A stretch of 64,000 bases of DNA from Cladorrhinum sp. PSN259 (Eukaryota > Ascomycota > Sordariomycetes > Sordariales > Podosporaceae): the NCBI GenBank assembly GCA_033725935.1, contig MU867110.1:62001-126000 (forward strand), written 5' to 3'. Position 1 is the stretch's first letter, and every line of letters begins with the position of its first letter. Position numbers and translations under genes: made by a program. The notes below the pieces were generated by a model. It made no database searches, was not told where the DNA came from, and saw only the letters and a program-made list of their open reading frames with translations. This document shows positions 11,395-22,858 of this stretch, one piece after another.

Positions 11395-11985
11395 ATGATT
11401 AATAAGCGGTGAGAGTGTCAGTGACGTACTCTTGTCTCAAGGACTGGCATTTATTGTACAAAGACGGATTGGGTATGGTGTTTGGAGCCAGCGTTTGGCT
11501 TAGGTATGGGAGCCAGATCTCCTTTTGATTAAAAGGCATACACTGATTTTAGGCCAGCTTAGACGATAATGTTACTCAACGTCGTCTGATGTTGGAAGAG
11601 ACGATGTTTAATTTCAAATTGAATATAACATCAGTTTATCATTTAACTATCTTCGGGACCGAGCAATAAAACCTGCCCGATTTCGGTCCTTCTATGTTCC
11701 CATCAAACAGTCACAAGATAGCTTATGGTGAGCCAACAAAGAACCATTCAATCGGACTGTGGGCTACGGATCGACTTCGCATACTTCGTCTCTAGTTCAT
11801 CAAAGAAAGAATCCCCTCTTTCCAGAATCCGTGGAACCTTGCCCTTTGTATTAGTCCCGTGTCTCGCCGAGAAATTTGTCGGGAATGCCGTCCAGGATGG
11901 AAATAATTTGTCTGCAGACCCAGACCCTTGGGAGACCTGACAATGATGTGCCAGAGCAACAGAGTTTGCGAACCGCACCACCAAA
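11395..11985. other. Intergenic, 0.6 kb
   Basis: This is the 3' flank of the ERD1-like gene and the promoter of the next gene, both on the plus strand. I see no gene or distinctive site. Confidence 0.5.
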
Positions 11986-14183
11986 ATGGTCGCGCAAGAG
12001 GCACTTCTGTCGCCTCAACCTGTAGAGCAGTTAGAAAGATATACAATGAGGGACCTTCCGCTACGGCTAAAATCTGAAAAGAGAAGCTCTTCAGCGTCAG
12101 CTCTCAGCAAAGAGATGGCCACGGCCTTCGGCAGCAGCGCAGACGGCTTAGATCTTCAGAACAGCAAATTCGGTGTCGATGACACCACGGTAAGCAAAAG
12201 GTCTGGGGGTTTCGACTCCAGAACGACCATCGCCTCAAATACATCACTCTCCGACAGTAAGGAGTCCATGAGATCGAATCCCGGTTCAAGTATGTTTTCA
12301 AATAATTTGTTTGCCTATGCAGATGTAATCATAGTGTTGACAGTTGAAAAGTAAAACAAGCGAAACCATATCCTGCGACAGAGGGACGATACGGGAGCGC
12401 CGTTACATGGGGGACATCACCCATGATGGAACCAGAATTCATTCCTATAAGGCTTCGACCAGAAACCCCAAGGCTCGTTATTGCCACAAACAAGGCAAAC
12501 AGCGCCGCGATAGCAGGCGGAAAGAAGACACCAAGATCTGCTCGATACGAGACAGTTAAATCATCCAGCAAGCCACGCCACCCACGCCTCCAACATGAGC
12601 GTAACAGTGCCGAGGACAGTGACAGTTCCAGTGTGGACTTGTACCACAAAGCCACGGGAGAGCTTGCCAGAGACCAAAAAGCTGCAGAGCGGCTCGTAAA
12701 AGCCACGCACTTTCCTTACAGTTCAGATTCTGTCGGCAGCCACGACGACACCGACTCGGACAACGATAGTTGGCACAGAAACGGTAACTTTCTTTCGCCT
12801 CCTCCTCCGCGATCCATGTCAAGTAGTCGGCAAGAGCAACGATTCTCTCCCGGCAGCGACGTTTCACATCCCAACCCAGACTGTAGTCGAGATCGACCAC
12901 GCCAGGTAAGCGTTCACACCTTTGGCGGAGGCATCGAACCGACTCCCTCCCCACCGGCATCATCTCGGCTCTCAGAACAAACATCACCCAAACCATCATC
13001 TGCAGCCGCACAAGGGCCACGGCCCACCTCTAAACTGCTCAATACCATCACAGCCTCGACAATAAATGATTCAACAAGCGGCATCTCATCCGAACTCCTC
13101 CTAGGTGCTATCAAGCGAAATTCCTCGCAACAATCTCCACGCAATCGTCACTCATCCATCCTATCTAAAGTCTTGTTCAACAGACGCATATCTGGTACCA
13201 ACCCCCCAGCTACTCCTGCTAATATAACCCCAACGCCTGCTCCTACCCCGATATCGCCAAGCTTCAACGACATGCCTCTTCTCAACCTGCATCAAGCACA
13301 ACAAGTGCAAGCCTCCCTTCCGCCCATGAATTCTCCTCTTCTATCAGAATCGTCGCCGTCTACTTTACTGGGAGGCCTCTCACTTGCTTTTTTAGCTCAA
13401 AAGACTAAAGCGATCACCTCGGCCCGGTTCAAAAAAAGCGAGGACCGGAGACGGGCCAAACTCAAGTCGAAGATTAGAGTGTTTGGAGATGGCGGTACCG
13501 TTCTCGGCTTGTCAGAGAAGGGCGTGGAAGTGGTGGGCGTCAGGAAACCGGGGCCGGAGACGGAACAGCGAAGAGGTGCAGGTGGGAACGTAGGAGGAGG
13601 GTATGACTATTTGCCGATTCTAGGAGTGGGCAGTGTCAGCAGTGGCAGCTCGGAATCATTTGGAGGCACGATAACACCTACTGGAACCGGGAAGGGAGGA
13701 ATGGTGTTTGGGAAAGAGATTACGGACAGTACTGGACCAGAAATGCGGACGAGGGGTAGGTTTGGGCCGAGAGCCGGGGCTGGAAAGGGGCAAGGACAGC
13801 AACAGCAGCAGCAGGGACTGGTGAGGCCATTTGCTGTACCGGCCGCGGGACAAATGGAGAGGAGAAAGAGCCCGGCTAGACAACAATATGGTCCGGGGCT
13901 GGATAGTGGTATTGGTGGACAAGTTGTGTTGAGCCCACCGCCGCAGCCGCCGCCGACGAAGGCATTACCACATAGACCCGGGCAGCAGACCAGGTTGCAG
14001 GAAAATACCGGGGCTAAGGTCGGGGACGCGGGGTTGGGACAGTTCATGAACCTCTCAACGAAGAGCGAGGGGAGTGGTCTGAGAGGTAATGGGGTAAGGG
14101 TCGGAGGAGGAGGAGCATTAGTGGATGCGAGAGGAAATGTTATGTTTCCTGTTGAGCAGGATGGAGTGAGGCCTGTTTTGTAA
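11986..14183 (+). CDS. Large disordered protein, function unknown
   Basis: Probable two-exon gene: 11986-12289 joined to 12352-14183 (711 aa), or to 12361 with a slightly shorter product. The two frames differ and the donor AAGTATGT is good. The nearest YAG acceptors run into a stop, so an AAG acceptor must be used; this junction is the weak point. The protein is mostly low complexity: Ser/Pro-rich from about residue 240, with a DSD-type acidic patch near 210, a basic block (FKKSEDRRRAKLKSKIRVFG) near residue 470, then Gly-rich and short Gln-rich (QQQQQQ) stretches and a proline run. A segment just after the splice site (EGRYGSAVTWGTSPMMEPEF) looks folded or conserved. I recognise no catalytic domain, signal peptide or membrane segment. 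The composition suggests a scaffold or nuclear protein, but no function is assigned. Confidence 0.7.
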
Positions 14184-14875
14184 GGGCTAGGATATGGAAT
14201 TCACGCGCTTTGTTTCAGTTTTTATACGGATTTTTAGGTCTTTCTTTTCTGGAACACGCAATTGGGTATAGGATATCTTGGTGTGGCTGTGCCATGTTTA
14301 CACTTGGCACTGAGTTCCGGACTGGTAGCAGATGTGTGATCAAAATCGGACTCAATCAGTAGCGATATCAAGAACAAAGAAAACACATTAGGTCACTCTA
14401 GCAATCGACTACAACTTTCTCTGTTTTCAGATACAACCCTCAACTAGTGACTGGACTGAATGCTTCGCAGCCGGTCGGGCGCAGAAGAGGGGTTAATGTT
14501 TTCTTGGGAATAGGGGCAGTTGGTTTGAGAGAAAACAAAATAATCCCCTGCTGACGTCACAGTTACCCCAAAATCCACTTCCTCCATCTCTCCACCCTCT
14601 CCGCATCTCGGCCTCGGCCCCTCACTCCATCGGCTCCAGACGGCTTCCAAACGCCCCCCCCCCCCTGCGGACAGCCCCGCAGCCTTCCAATCATCCCAAT
14701 CAGTGGATTCCGTCTGCCCGCATGCCGTTAATTGTAACTCTGAACTTTGGTACCTTAACCCCTTACATTTTCCGGTAACCTACCAACTACGCGCATACCT
14801 TACCGTCGCCACACCTTATAAACTTTACCTGCGCTGCCTACTCTGCAGCTCATCCCCGGACTTTTACGGGGTAAG
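14184..14875. other. Intergenic, 0.7 kb, with a poly-C run
   Basis: Between two plus-strand genes. It contains a 12-nt C run at 14654-14665, pyrimidine-rich sequence and a TATA element (14817-14822). I see no gene. Confidence 0.5.
14817..14822 (+). promoter_or_regulatory. TATA-box-like element of the Nudix gene
   Basis: TATAAA lies 54 bp before the first in-frame ATG of the Nudix gene (14876), a plausible position if transcription starts just downstream. This would favour a downstream initiation codon such as the in-frame ATG at 15098. Confidence 0.4.
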
Positions 14876-16276
14876 ATGAACGGGTCTGTGGCTACTGGCG
14901 AGGACGACCAAGCACCACAAGTCCCGAGTCAGTCGATTGCATCATCAACTGAGCCCAACACCTCCGCCCCTGAGCAGGAGAAGGGAGAAGAGCAACAGAA
15001 GGCTGAAGACAGCGACAACGACAACGACAACAACGGAGATCGAGAACAAGAACAAGAAAAACGAGATAACGGCTCTTATTACTGGGATTATTCAACCATG
15101 GCACCTCTCAATTCAGTTTCGGCGGTTAGTACAAAAGAACACTCATTCTCAATCTCATGATAACATTATAAACCCCTTTTTATTATATATCTTGTTTGTT
15201 AAGTGGCCCCAAAGCTCATGCAAAGAACCAAGGCCGCCGTCGCCCGCCTACGAGCTTATAAACCTCCTCCTTTTCCGTTATGGGATCGACTGCCCGTAAG
15301 CAGGAGGGCTGCTGTCCTTTTACTGCTCTATGCGGATAAGAAGGGCGATTTGAGAGCGGTAATCACCATGCGAGCCGCCAGTATGCGCAGTTTCTCTGGG
15401 CATGCTGCGCTTCCAGGTGGGAAGGCTGATTCAAAGGAAGAGAGTGCTTGTATGTTGATTTTTTCCCTTTCTTATCCTTTCGTCTGGCTCTTCCCTTCTT
15501 CTGACAAAGATCATCCAGACCAAATCGCCCGCCGTGAAGCATGGGAAGAAATAGGCCTCCCCCAAGACGACTCCAAAATCCCTGCGCCTTTTCGGATTGA
15601 ACACTTGTGTTACCTACCCATGAATCTGGCGAGAACAGAACTGGTCGTCCGCCCTTGCGTGGCGCTCCTGCACACCACTGAACCGCCCGTTCCACTTCCA
15701 GCTGTTTCACCGAGCAACAGCTCATTGCCTACAGCCGATCAGTCACTCATCCCACAGTTAAACCCCAAAGAAGTAGCTGCCGTCTTTTCAGCGCCGTTTC
15801 ACAATTTCTTGAAGGCGCAAGATGAGACTCCCCCTCCATTGCCCGAAGGAAACTGGTACGAAGGAAGCTGGACGACGTGGCACGAGGAGCCGTGGAGGAT
15901 GCATTTCTTCTACGTGCCTGTCAATGATCAGATTGTTGCGAAGCCCAAAAAGAGGGATGGAGGTCTGGCTGCTTTGTCTGAGGATCAGGAAGAGGAAACG
16001 GAAACAGACGAAACTGCCGAAGAGACTGGGAGGTTTAAAGTGTGGGGAATGACTGCCAGGATTCTTGTGGATGCCGCCACTGTTGCGTACGGAGAGAAGC
16101 CAGAGTTTGAGAGCAATTCGCATTTTGGAGATGAGAAGATGATTGAGGGGTTGGCGAGGATTGGTCGACTCGGCGAGAAGAAGAGAAAGGGAAGCGAGAT
16201 CAATCATGAGGATCTGAAGAAGGCTGCTGCTGAGATGGATATGAAGAACGGGGTTGGCGATAAGGGTAAGATATGA
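14876..16276 (+). CDS. pcd1: Nudix hydrolase, peroxisomal coenzyme A diphosphatase-like (PCD1)
   Basis: Exons 14876-15128, 15204-15449 and 15510-16276; 421 aa if the first ATG is used. The core (AYKPPPFPLW, then SRRAAVLLLLYADKKG, TMRAASMRSFSGHAALPGGKADS, then QIARREAWEEIGLP) is the UPF0035/CoA-diphosphatase signature with a Nudix box whose REAWEEIGL carries the metal-binding glutamates. The second intron (60 nt) splits the box; it is in frame and stop-free, so an unspliced reading would wrongly insert 20 residues. A later block (LNPKEVAAVFSAPFHNFL) is typical of fungal members. The first 70 or so residues are acidic and low complexity, so translation may begin at the in-frame ATG 15098 (MAPLNS). 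The first donor (GTACAA) is weak but keeps the frame. The family hydrolyses CoA and derivatives to phosphopantetheine and 3',5'-ADP. The C-terminus shows no clear SKL signal. Confidence 0.87.
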
Positions 16277-16603
16277 CTTGTTTTACAGGTAGAGTAGAAT
16301 GGCTGGATTAGAGGAGGGCTTAGAAAGAACGGAAGATTTGGTATATAACGAATCAAGGACATGAATTCTCATCATCTCGTGTCCACCGACTTGTTACGAA
16401 CAACCTTCTGCACAACTTTCGCTTATGCTTCGAAATACGAAAAGCGTAAAGAGCTCTACGTAACTTCAACTGATCAAAAACATGCCACTCCATATACGCA
16501 GTACGCCCCTCCCGCTTTGCCCATCTCACAATATTTACGACCGCACCGAAACCTTTTTTTCCACGTAGCATTTCTGCTATATTCGTGAATCCTCCCAATT
16601 CGC
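16277..16603. other. Intergenic between convergent genes
   Basis: These 327 bp separate the 3' ends of the Nudix (+) and copper transporter (-) genes and should hold both 3' UTRs. Nothing else seen. Confidence 0.5.
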
Positions 16604-17284
16604 CTAATGACAAGCAGTCTCCTTCGTAACCGTAGTCTTCCCTCCAAAAATCAGGTAGCCAACCCCAGCACCAACGCTCACGGCAATCATGACCCATCCA
16701 TTATAAGTCATGAAAACTAACCTAGTTTATTATCACACAGTTCAGTCTCTTGTCCACCCAAAATCATCCTTCCCGAAATCTAGGGCAAAAACTCACATAA
16801 TCATAAAAGCATAGAAATTCTGCACAGCATAAAGCACAGCCTTGATCAAATGAGCTTTCCGTTGAATCTCGTCCCTATTTTGGCCTGTAGATAGCGCACC
16901 GAGCAATCCACTCGTCTCAGTAACTTTTTTTTCCACCGGCATTAGTGGAACAAAAGAAAGAAATGGGGAAACGACAGGTGTGCAAAAAAAATAAAACTTA
17001 CGAGGAGACGTCTCAACGCGTTTGGCAACGGCGGATTCGTATCGCCTTATCCCCTCACGAAGAGCTTCGTACCCTGCCCCCAGCGCGACGATTGCGATGA
17101 GCGACACGAGGAGGGACAGAGGGGAGGTTATGCGCCACTGCCGAAAGACGATGCAGAGGTTTTCGGTTGAGAATGTGAAGAGCATGTTCATGCTGCATTG
17201 ATCACTTCCGTGGCCCATGCCGCCGCCGTGGCCTGAATGATCCATCATGGCGTGGGATGAGTGGTCGTGGTGGGAGTGGTCCAT
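16604..17284 (-). CDS. Ctr-family copper transporter
   Basis: Three exons: 17002-17284, 16797-16923 and 16604-16721; 175 aa. The N-terminus is a metal-binding stretch crowded with His and Met (MDHSHHDHSSHAMMDHSGHG), followed by CSMNMLFTF, the usual lead into the first membrane segment. Transmembrane 1 is around SPLSLLVSLIAIVALGAGYEA. After a cytosolic loop, transmembrane 2 carries the M-x3-M type pore methionines (FYAFMIMLVFMTYNGWVM) and transmembrane 3 the G-x3-G packing motif (GAGVGYLIFGG). This is the trimeric high-affinity copper(I) importer family (Ctr1/Ctr4); whether it sits in the plasma or vacuolar membrane cannot be told. Introns are 78 nt (in frame and stop-free, so easily missed) and 75 nt. 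The last exon begins with one base completing ATG, restoring the conserved MIMLVFMTYNGW. Confidence 0.94.
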
Positions 17285-18088
17285 TTTTTTTTTGAGTGTA
17301 TTTTTTTTACTGACCTGAGAAAGTAAATCTCGAATGAATGAGTTGAGAGTATTGAGAGAGTGTGAAGTACGGGAAAAGGGGAGCGGCTATTATATCAAAA
17401 AGGTACACTTTGTAATGCTCATATCGCCATGATACGTAAGGTCCGAAACGAACGCTACCGTCCTTGGTAACCGGGGGGTGGTAAGGTACGGAAAACGCCC
17501 GCTCGGACGTGCATGCGATCTGTTCAATTTCTGCATTGGTGCGACAGTGCAGTGGCCTTTGGGAATGCAAAAGCGGGTCTAAAATCTGGGGGAGGCGCTC
17601 AGGTCTTCAGTGAGCGACTGGGATGCACAGGCGGTGACGCGGGGCCAAGCCAACCAAAGGGTTCTTGATGGCGGGGTCCAATGTTCAGAAAGATCGAGAA
17701 GCTCATCGACGAGGTCCCGATATCACGAACTCACGGATAGATTTAAAACTTTTTAAAGGCGTAACTTACTATATATACGGGCCTCAGTTTATTCATTTTT
17801 TGGATTCAACTATTATAAAAGCAAGTCTCGAGGTAAGAAAAAGAAGTCATTTCTAAGCTTTGTTGGAGAGCTTTTCTTGGGGTGAGTGAGAGAGTGGTCC
17901 GACGATATCCGCTCCTACGCCTCATAAACGGGAGGTTTCCGTGAGCTGTTTCATCTCAAGCAACCAACAAATGTTTCCTCTCTTAATAACACTTACTTCA
18001 CTCATATTCCTTGAATGTTTCTTCTGCCACTCACTCAAACCTCATCATATACACACTCACCTCATTAGAACCAACACCACAGGTCAAA
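17285..18088. other. Divergent promoter region, Ctr transporter and BNA1
   Basis: These 0.8 kb lie between the divergent starts of the copper transporter (17284) and BNA1 (18089). T-rich tracts precede the Ctr start. I could not identify a convincing copper-response element by eye. No gene seen. Confidence 0.5.
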
Positions 18089-18691
18089 ATGCTCGCATCA
18101 CCAGTCAACCTGCCGAAATGGTAACCATATCCCCCCTAACCCTCCAACAACCCCCCTCCTACTTACACACTATCTAGGCTCGAAGAAAACTCCCACCTCC
18201 TACAACCACCAGTCAACAACTACTGCGTCTACAATGAAGACTTCACCGTAATGATAGTCGGCGGCCCCAACGCGCGAACGGACTACCACATCAACCAAAC
18301 CCCGGAATGGTTCTACCAGTACAAGGGCGCCATGATGCTCAAGGTGGTCGACCCCGAAGCAGGATTCCGCGACATCATCATCCGCGAGGGAGACATGTTT
18401 TTGCTCCCGCCCAACACGCCTCATAACCCTGTTCGCTTCGCCAACACGGTGGGCATCGTCCTGGAGCAGAAGCGGCCCCAGGATTCGATCGACAGGATGA
18501 GGTGGTACTGCAATGGTTGCAAAGAAGTCGTTCACGAGGCTGCATTCCACTGCACTGATTTGGGCACGCAGATCAAGACTGCTGTGGAGGCGTTCAAGAG
18601 CGACGAAAAGGCTAGGACTTGCAAGAAGTGTGGTGAGGTTGCTGATTGGAAGCCTAAGGAGGGGAGTTTGAAGGATCCGAATTTGGAGTAA
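18089..18691 (+). CDS. bna1: 3-hydroxyanthranilate 3,4-dioxygenase
   Basis: Two exons: 18089-18120 and 18178-18691; 181 aa, the usual length for microbial and fungal enzymes. It opens with LPKWLEEN, with the Trp codon completed across the 57-nt intron. It then shows NARTDYHINQTPEWFYQYKG (His and Glu iron ligands) and PPNTPHNPVRF (second His ligand), the cupin metal site of this family. The C-terminus carries two Cys pairs, CNGC and CKKC, forming the rubredoxin-like site found in bacterial and fungal but not animal enzymes. The enzyme opens the ring of 3-hydroxyanthranilate to give the precursor of quinolinate in the kynurenine route to NAD, in the cytosol. It converges with the FAHD1-type gene with only 120 bp between stop codons. 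Confidence 0.97.
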
Positions 18692-18811
18692 ATCAATCAA
18701 CAGTTTTTGTAAATATATATATATATATCTATCTATATTTCCAAGATTTCTAGTTGCATCATGAGATGCTCGGTACATGTACGATATTGCACTACATGGT
18801 AGGTAGATATT

Positions 18812-19662
18812 TTACGTCTCGCCATACTGATAAGCACCAGTCGACTCCTCCACGTTGACCTCGATCTTAGCCTCCTCCAGCTCCTTGCCGTTGACACGGA
18901 TACCGGCACGCATCACGTCACCGGGGACAACCGGGCCAACGCCCTTGGGGGTGCCGGTGAGGACAATGTCGCCGGCCTCGAGAGTCATGACCTTCGAGAT
19001 GTCGCCCAGAATCTGAGGAATCCGGAAGAGCATCAGCTCGGTCGAGTCTTGCTGCTGGACCTTGTCGTTGACAGTGAGGTAGAGCTCAACGTTGTGCGGG
19101 TCCGGAATGGCAGACTTGGAGATAATGTTGCTCATGGGAAGGAAGGTGTCAAAGCCCTTAGCGATGGACCACGGAAGACCCTTCTTCTTGGCCTCGTTCT
19201 GCACATTGCGCGCAGTCAGGTCGATGCTGAGGGCATAGCCTGGGCAACCGCTGTTAGCTATGGTGTGATGCGGGCATGTCCTTTTAGCATATAACTCACT
19301 GTCAATGGCATCCAAAGCCCCGTCAACATCCTTCGAATCCAAATCCTTCACTCGCTTGCCCAAGATGAGGGCGAGCTCAACCTCATAGTGAAGATCAATC
19401 CCCTTGGGCCGGATCACGGGACCCTGGCCAGGGGTAAGAATGGATGAGGTGGGCTTGAGGAAGAAGAACGGCTGTTTGGGTTTCGTATTGTTGAGCTCAG
19501 CAATATGGTCCCTGCGTTTGCACCCGTAGCGAGTCAGAAGCTGGAATACCAATGATGTAATTTGAGAAACATCAGATGAATAAAAGGAGAAGCTGTCGGT
19601 AATACACACGCGTAGTTGCGGCCAATGCAGACGACCTTTCCTGCCTTTTTGAGCGACGCCAT
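18812..19662 (-). CDS. Fumarylacetoacetate-hydrolase-family protein, FAHD1-like
   Basis: Three exons: 19610-19662, 19300-19511 and 18812-19239; 230 aa. It begins MASLKKAGKVVCIGRNYADH, the family start, and continues with LKPTSSI, DLHYEVELALILGKRVKDL (two metal-binding acidic residues), SIDLTARNVQ, KGFDTFLPMS and LEAGDIVLTGTPKGVGPV. Length and motifs fit the FAHD1 group (acylpyruvate hydrolase / oxaloacetate decarboxylase) rather than the longer true fumarylacetoacetase of tyrosine breakdown. Animal and fungal members are often mitochondrial, but no clear targeting peptide is visible. Introns are 98 nt and 60 nt; the second is in frame and stop-free, so it is easily annotated as coding. Confidence 0.93.
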
Positions 19663-21006
19663 TGTGGTCAACCCTCTCTTGAAAACCAACATCTTGCACT
19701 GTTTCTGCCCCGCGCTGGAACTGCCTGCTCTTTATAAAAGATATCGAGTAACACAAGCAAGTGCGGGAGAATCTGGTTTCCCGTCCCTCCTTCAGGCTGT
19801 GTGCGCAATTACGACCAATCCCCGTCGGCGTGGAATACTGTTCCGGCAGTTAGAATCAGTAGGATTTGGGAATGGTACCCTTTGCTGACTTATGAGAATC
19901 CGATGAGGGATGAGTCTACGTATGGCGATATGGCCGATTGAGATGATGCCGAAAACCCCTGTCTTTGCAATACTGGTGCTTGTTTAAACCGTAGCATGCT
20001 TCAATTGAGTCTCTAGGTGGAGATGTGGAGCAACAAGCTGACCTCTCCAACTTGTCAAGGTGCGAGATCGGTCCCATCCCCCAAGGGTCCGATGTCTATT
20101 TCTGGTAGGACAGCACATGTGTCCATGATGATGATATAGCACCTTCAATCCCATGATGGGTGACAAAAATACCATTATCCGTCCAAATGTCGGTCATCTG
20201 ATCAATCAATATGTCTAGAAGCCCGGGAAACTCCGACCACAGTCCCCCACACTGTCATGAATAATTTCATTTTCAAAGAAAACGGAACGGGTTACCGACC
20301 TGCAATCAAAGGAAACAGATTGCGTGGCCATACACGGCCCCTTCGAGATGTGTGCGGGGTGGCTTCCTTCTTCCACATCTCCTTCGTTGTTTGCTCAAAA
20401 AAAAAACCTCTTCAAAGGGGACACTTGACAGGGCGCGCGTGCCGGGCTTCCCTGCAGAGAAGGTGAAATGCGGAGTCCCATGCGCACTGCGCAGAGGCCC
20501 ACTTATCGACGGACCCCACAAGAGTTCAGCGGACAAAGGCCCAAAGAGGTAGTACTGGTTGGCCGGGATCCTCCAGCCTTTTCTGAAGAAACCCGTTTGC
20601 GACACCTGCGCTGCATCTCATCCCACCATCTCACCCGCCGGACACACACACTTCCGTCCCGAGAATCCCCAACCACTGATTGGACTGCTGCAGCGAGCGC
20701 GTCTACAGCATAAATTCTTGTGGCTGTTCTGTTCTCTTCACCTCACCCGGGAAATCTCGTTCTGTGAAACCACACGTTCTTCCCAGCAGGAATTCAAGAG
20801 GACAACGAATTCCCACATTAAGACGTCACGCCTCATTCCTCGTTTTACATACCCGACATAGTCGATAATTCGCAACCAACAGCTCTCGCAATTCTCAGCA
20901 GTCGCATTTTAGCCAACAGTATCACTTTACATGGTCGTCCTAGTACAGCTACTATCAAACTACTAGTCGGGGATCATCGAAGGGACATTTTCCCAACTTC
21001 ATCAAA
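19663..21006. other. Divergent promoter region
   Basis: 1.3 kb between the FAHD1-type gene (-) and the small unknown gene (+). It includes an 11-nt A run near 20397 and otherwise mixed sequence. Short frames on both strands look random. Confidence 0.5.
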
Positions 21007-21748
21007 ATGGAGAGCATCCAACTTGCGCAGATGCTAGCTGATCTCAGCGACCTTAATGCAGCAGTAAGTGATGTTCATTGAACCGATGAGAACCACAGAA
21101 CCGGAACAAAGTTCTAACTAACCGCTCGAACTACAGCAGGACTCCCGAGCCGCAGTTGGCCTTGTAACCGCCAACAAGACCCTTAACCAGCCCACTCCCA
21201 CTACGCCTGCCACACCCTCGGAAGCCACACAACCGTCCGACAACCTCCGCCCTCCTATCCGTCCAGGTCAGCGACACCACAATCGCACTGGCTCCGCGGG
21301 TTCGATCGCCTCTGGCTCTTCCTTCATCTCCCGCACAGCCTCGCCAGCCAAGTTCGACAAGTATGGCCGACACATCCTCACCCCGCCGAATACCCGGGCC
21401 AACTCGACGTATGGTTCCGTTCCCGGCACTCCACGGTCGATGAGAACAGAGGGGGCAGAGGTTAGTACTACTTACTCACCTCCTTCAGTTCCACTATCGC
21501 CCAAGATACTAAAATGTCTTCAAATTTGCCAGATGAACGAGGACGACGTCGACCGTGCCGGTTCTCTCTTGGCTCTGTACGAGATTCGTGCGAAGCTCAA
21601 GGACCAAGACAATCGCAGCCTGCTCAAGCTGAGAGAAAAGATCTCTGCATTGCAGGCACAGAGAGCCGTGCAGGACGGCAAGGAAGTTAGTGATTCGGCG
21701 GGGGGCAAGAGTGGCAGGGCGAAGTACACTTTTCCCAGGAGCTCTTAA
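21007..21748 (+). CDS. Small conserved-looking protein of unknown function
   Basis: Three exons: 21007-21063, 21137-21460 and 21533-21748; 198 aa. The second exon could start at 21140 through a tandem CAG acceptor, losing one Gln. The N-terminus (ESIQLAQMLADLSDLNAA) looks like a short amphipathic helix. The middle, about residues 20-125, is Ser/Thr/Pro-rich with TP and SP sites (TPPNTRANSTYGSVPGTPRS). The C-terminal third is helical and charged (DRAGSLLALYEIRAKLKDQDN, LLKLREKISALQAQ), a probable coiled coil. The second intron (72 nt) is in frame and stop-free. The splice phases and the two helical ends argue for a real gene. I do not recognise the family and assign no function. Confidence 0.8.
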
Positions 21749-22858
21749 AGGGGAACTCTCGACTTTGCAACGTGATACCTCGACCTCACTATTGACGGCA
21801 CAATTGCAACTTTACTTCTATTGGTCACAACGGGACGGATAGTGGACTGGATGGATGGGACTCATGGGACGGTTTTCTTGTCAATAACGACAAGAAATGG
21901 ATGGGACTTGGTGGGACCATTCATTCATTTGATTTTTGGAAGTGCGCTTTTCGCACGGCGTTTATGGGCGGTTAAAGAGATGGGAATTTATCACAACACG
22001 CAAGCCCTCGACAAAAGGGCTGCAATCATGGGAAGGTGGGTAATGGAAAGCATGGAAAATGGGTTTTATCTCTTTCTTTGGAAGTTTTTTTTTGGTGATT
22101 TCATACAAAAAAGTACGGGAGACTTTGATTGAATGATCGATGCAGACGAATCACGCATTCATTGTTAGGAAGGCGAAAGCAGCAGAGTGCAGGAAACAAC
22201 AGGACTGTCACAACCATTTTGTCAAAACTTTTTTGTCTCATTGCGTTTTTTCTTGTTGAGAAGGAGGTGGATATTCATATACATATCAAGACCACTCACC
22301 CCACTGGGCGGCTGTTCTTTTTATAACCCTGTTTGTTGGTAGACTGTAGTATGATACTTTCATACAAGCCTCTTCTTTTTTTGTTAAAAATTGATATAGC
22401 GAAATACCCGAGACACTTTTTTTTCTTCAGTCGCGCAAATATGGTCTTATTCACATGACCAATGTTATTTATTATAAGTCAGGATTATCAAAACACATGT
22501 ACATGTACCGTGGCCGCCGCACTCTTCTTATTTGGATCTTTTTGTCCTTCTTGGTATCATATCGAATGGAGGGTTTTCATCGTTTTTGGGAATATGAGGG
22601 CGCTTTGTGTATCACATACGTACAGTACATACATACATACATACATTGAGGCAGTCTTTCGAATATATATATATATATACAAATCTACCTACATCAATAA
22701 ACCCCCTTCATGAGAGAAACAAGATTTTAACCATACAAGTTTTCAAGAACCGCCAAAAGTAGCGTTAAAACCCGAATCATTACTTCATGTCTTTTTTTCC
22801 TTCCTTTTCTTTTTCCCTTGCTCATATCAGAATCATGACTTCTTCGTGGAAGTATGCT
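21749..22858. other. Intergenic between convergent genes, with simple repeats
   Basis: 1.1 kb separating the 3' ends of a plus and a minus gene. It includes an ACAT repeat (about 22626-22645) and a TA repeat (about 22660-22678). No gene seen. Confidence 0.5.

Noticed and set aside
15760..15800. PAM2-like string LNPKEVAAVF in the Nudix protein
   Set aside because: The spacing is wrong (the Ala and Phe are shifted relative to L-N-x-x-A-x-x-F-x-P) and the block is a known conserved element of the CoA-diphosphatase family.
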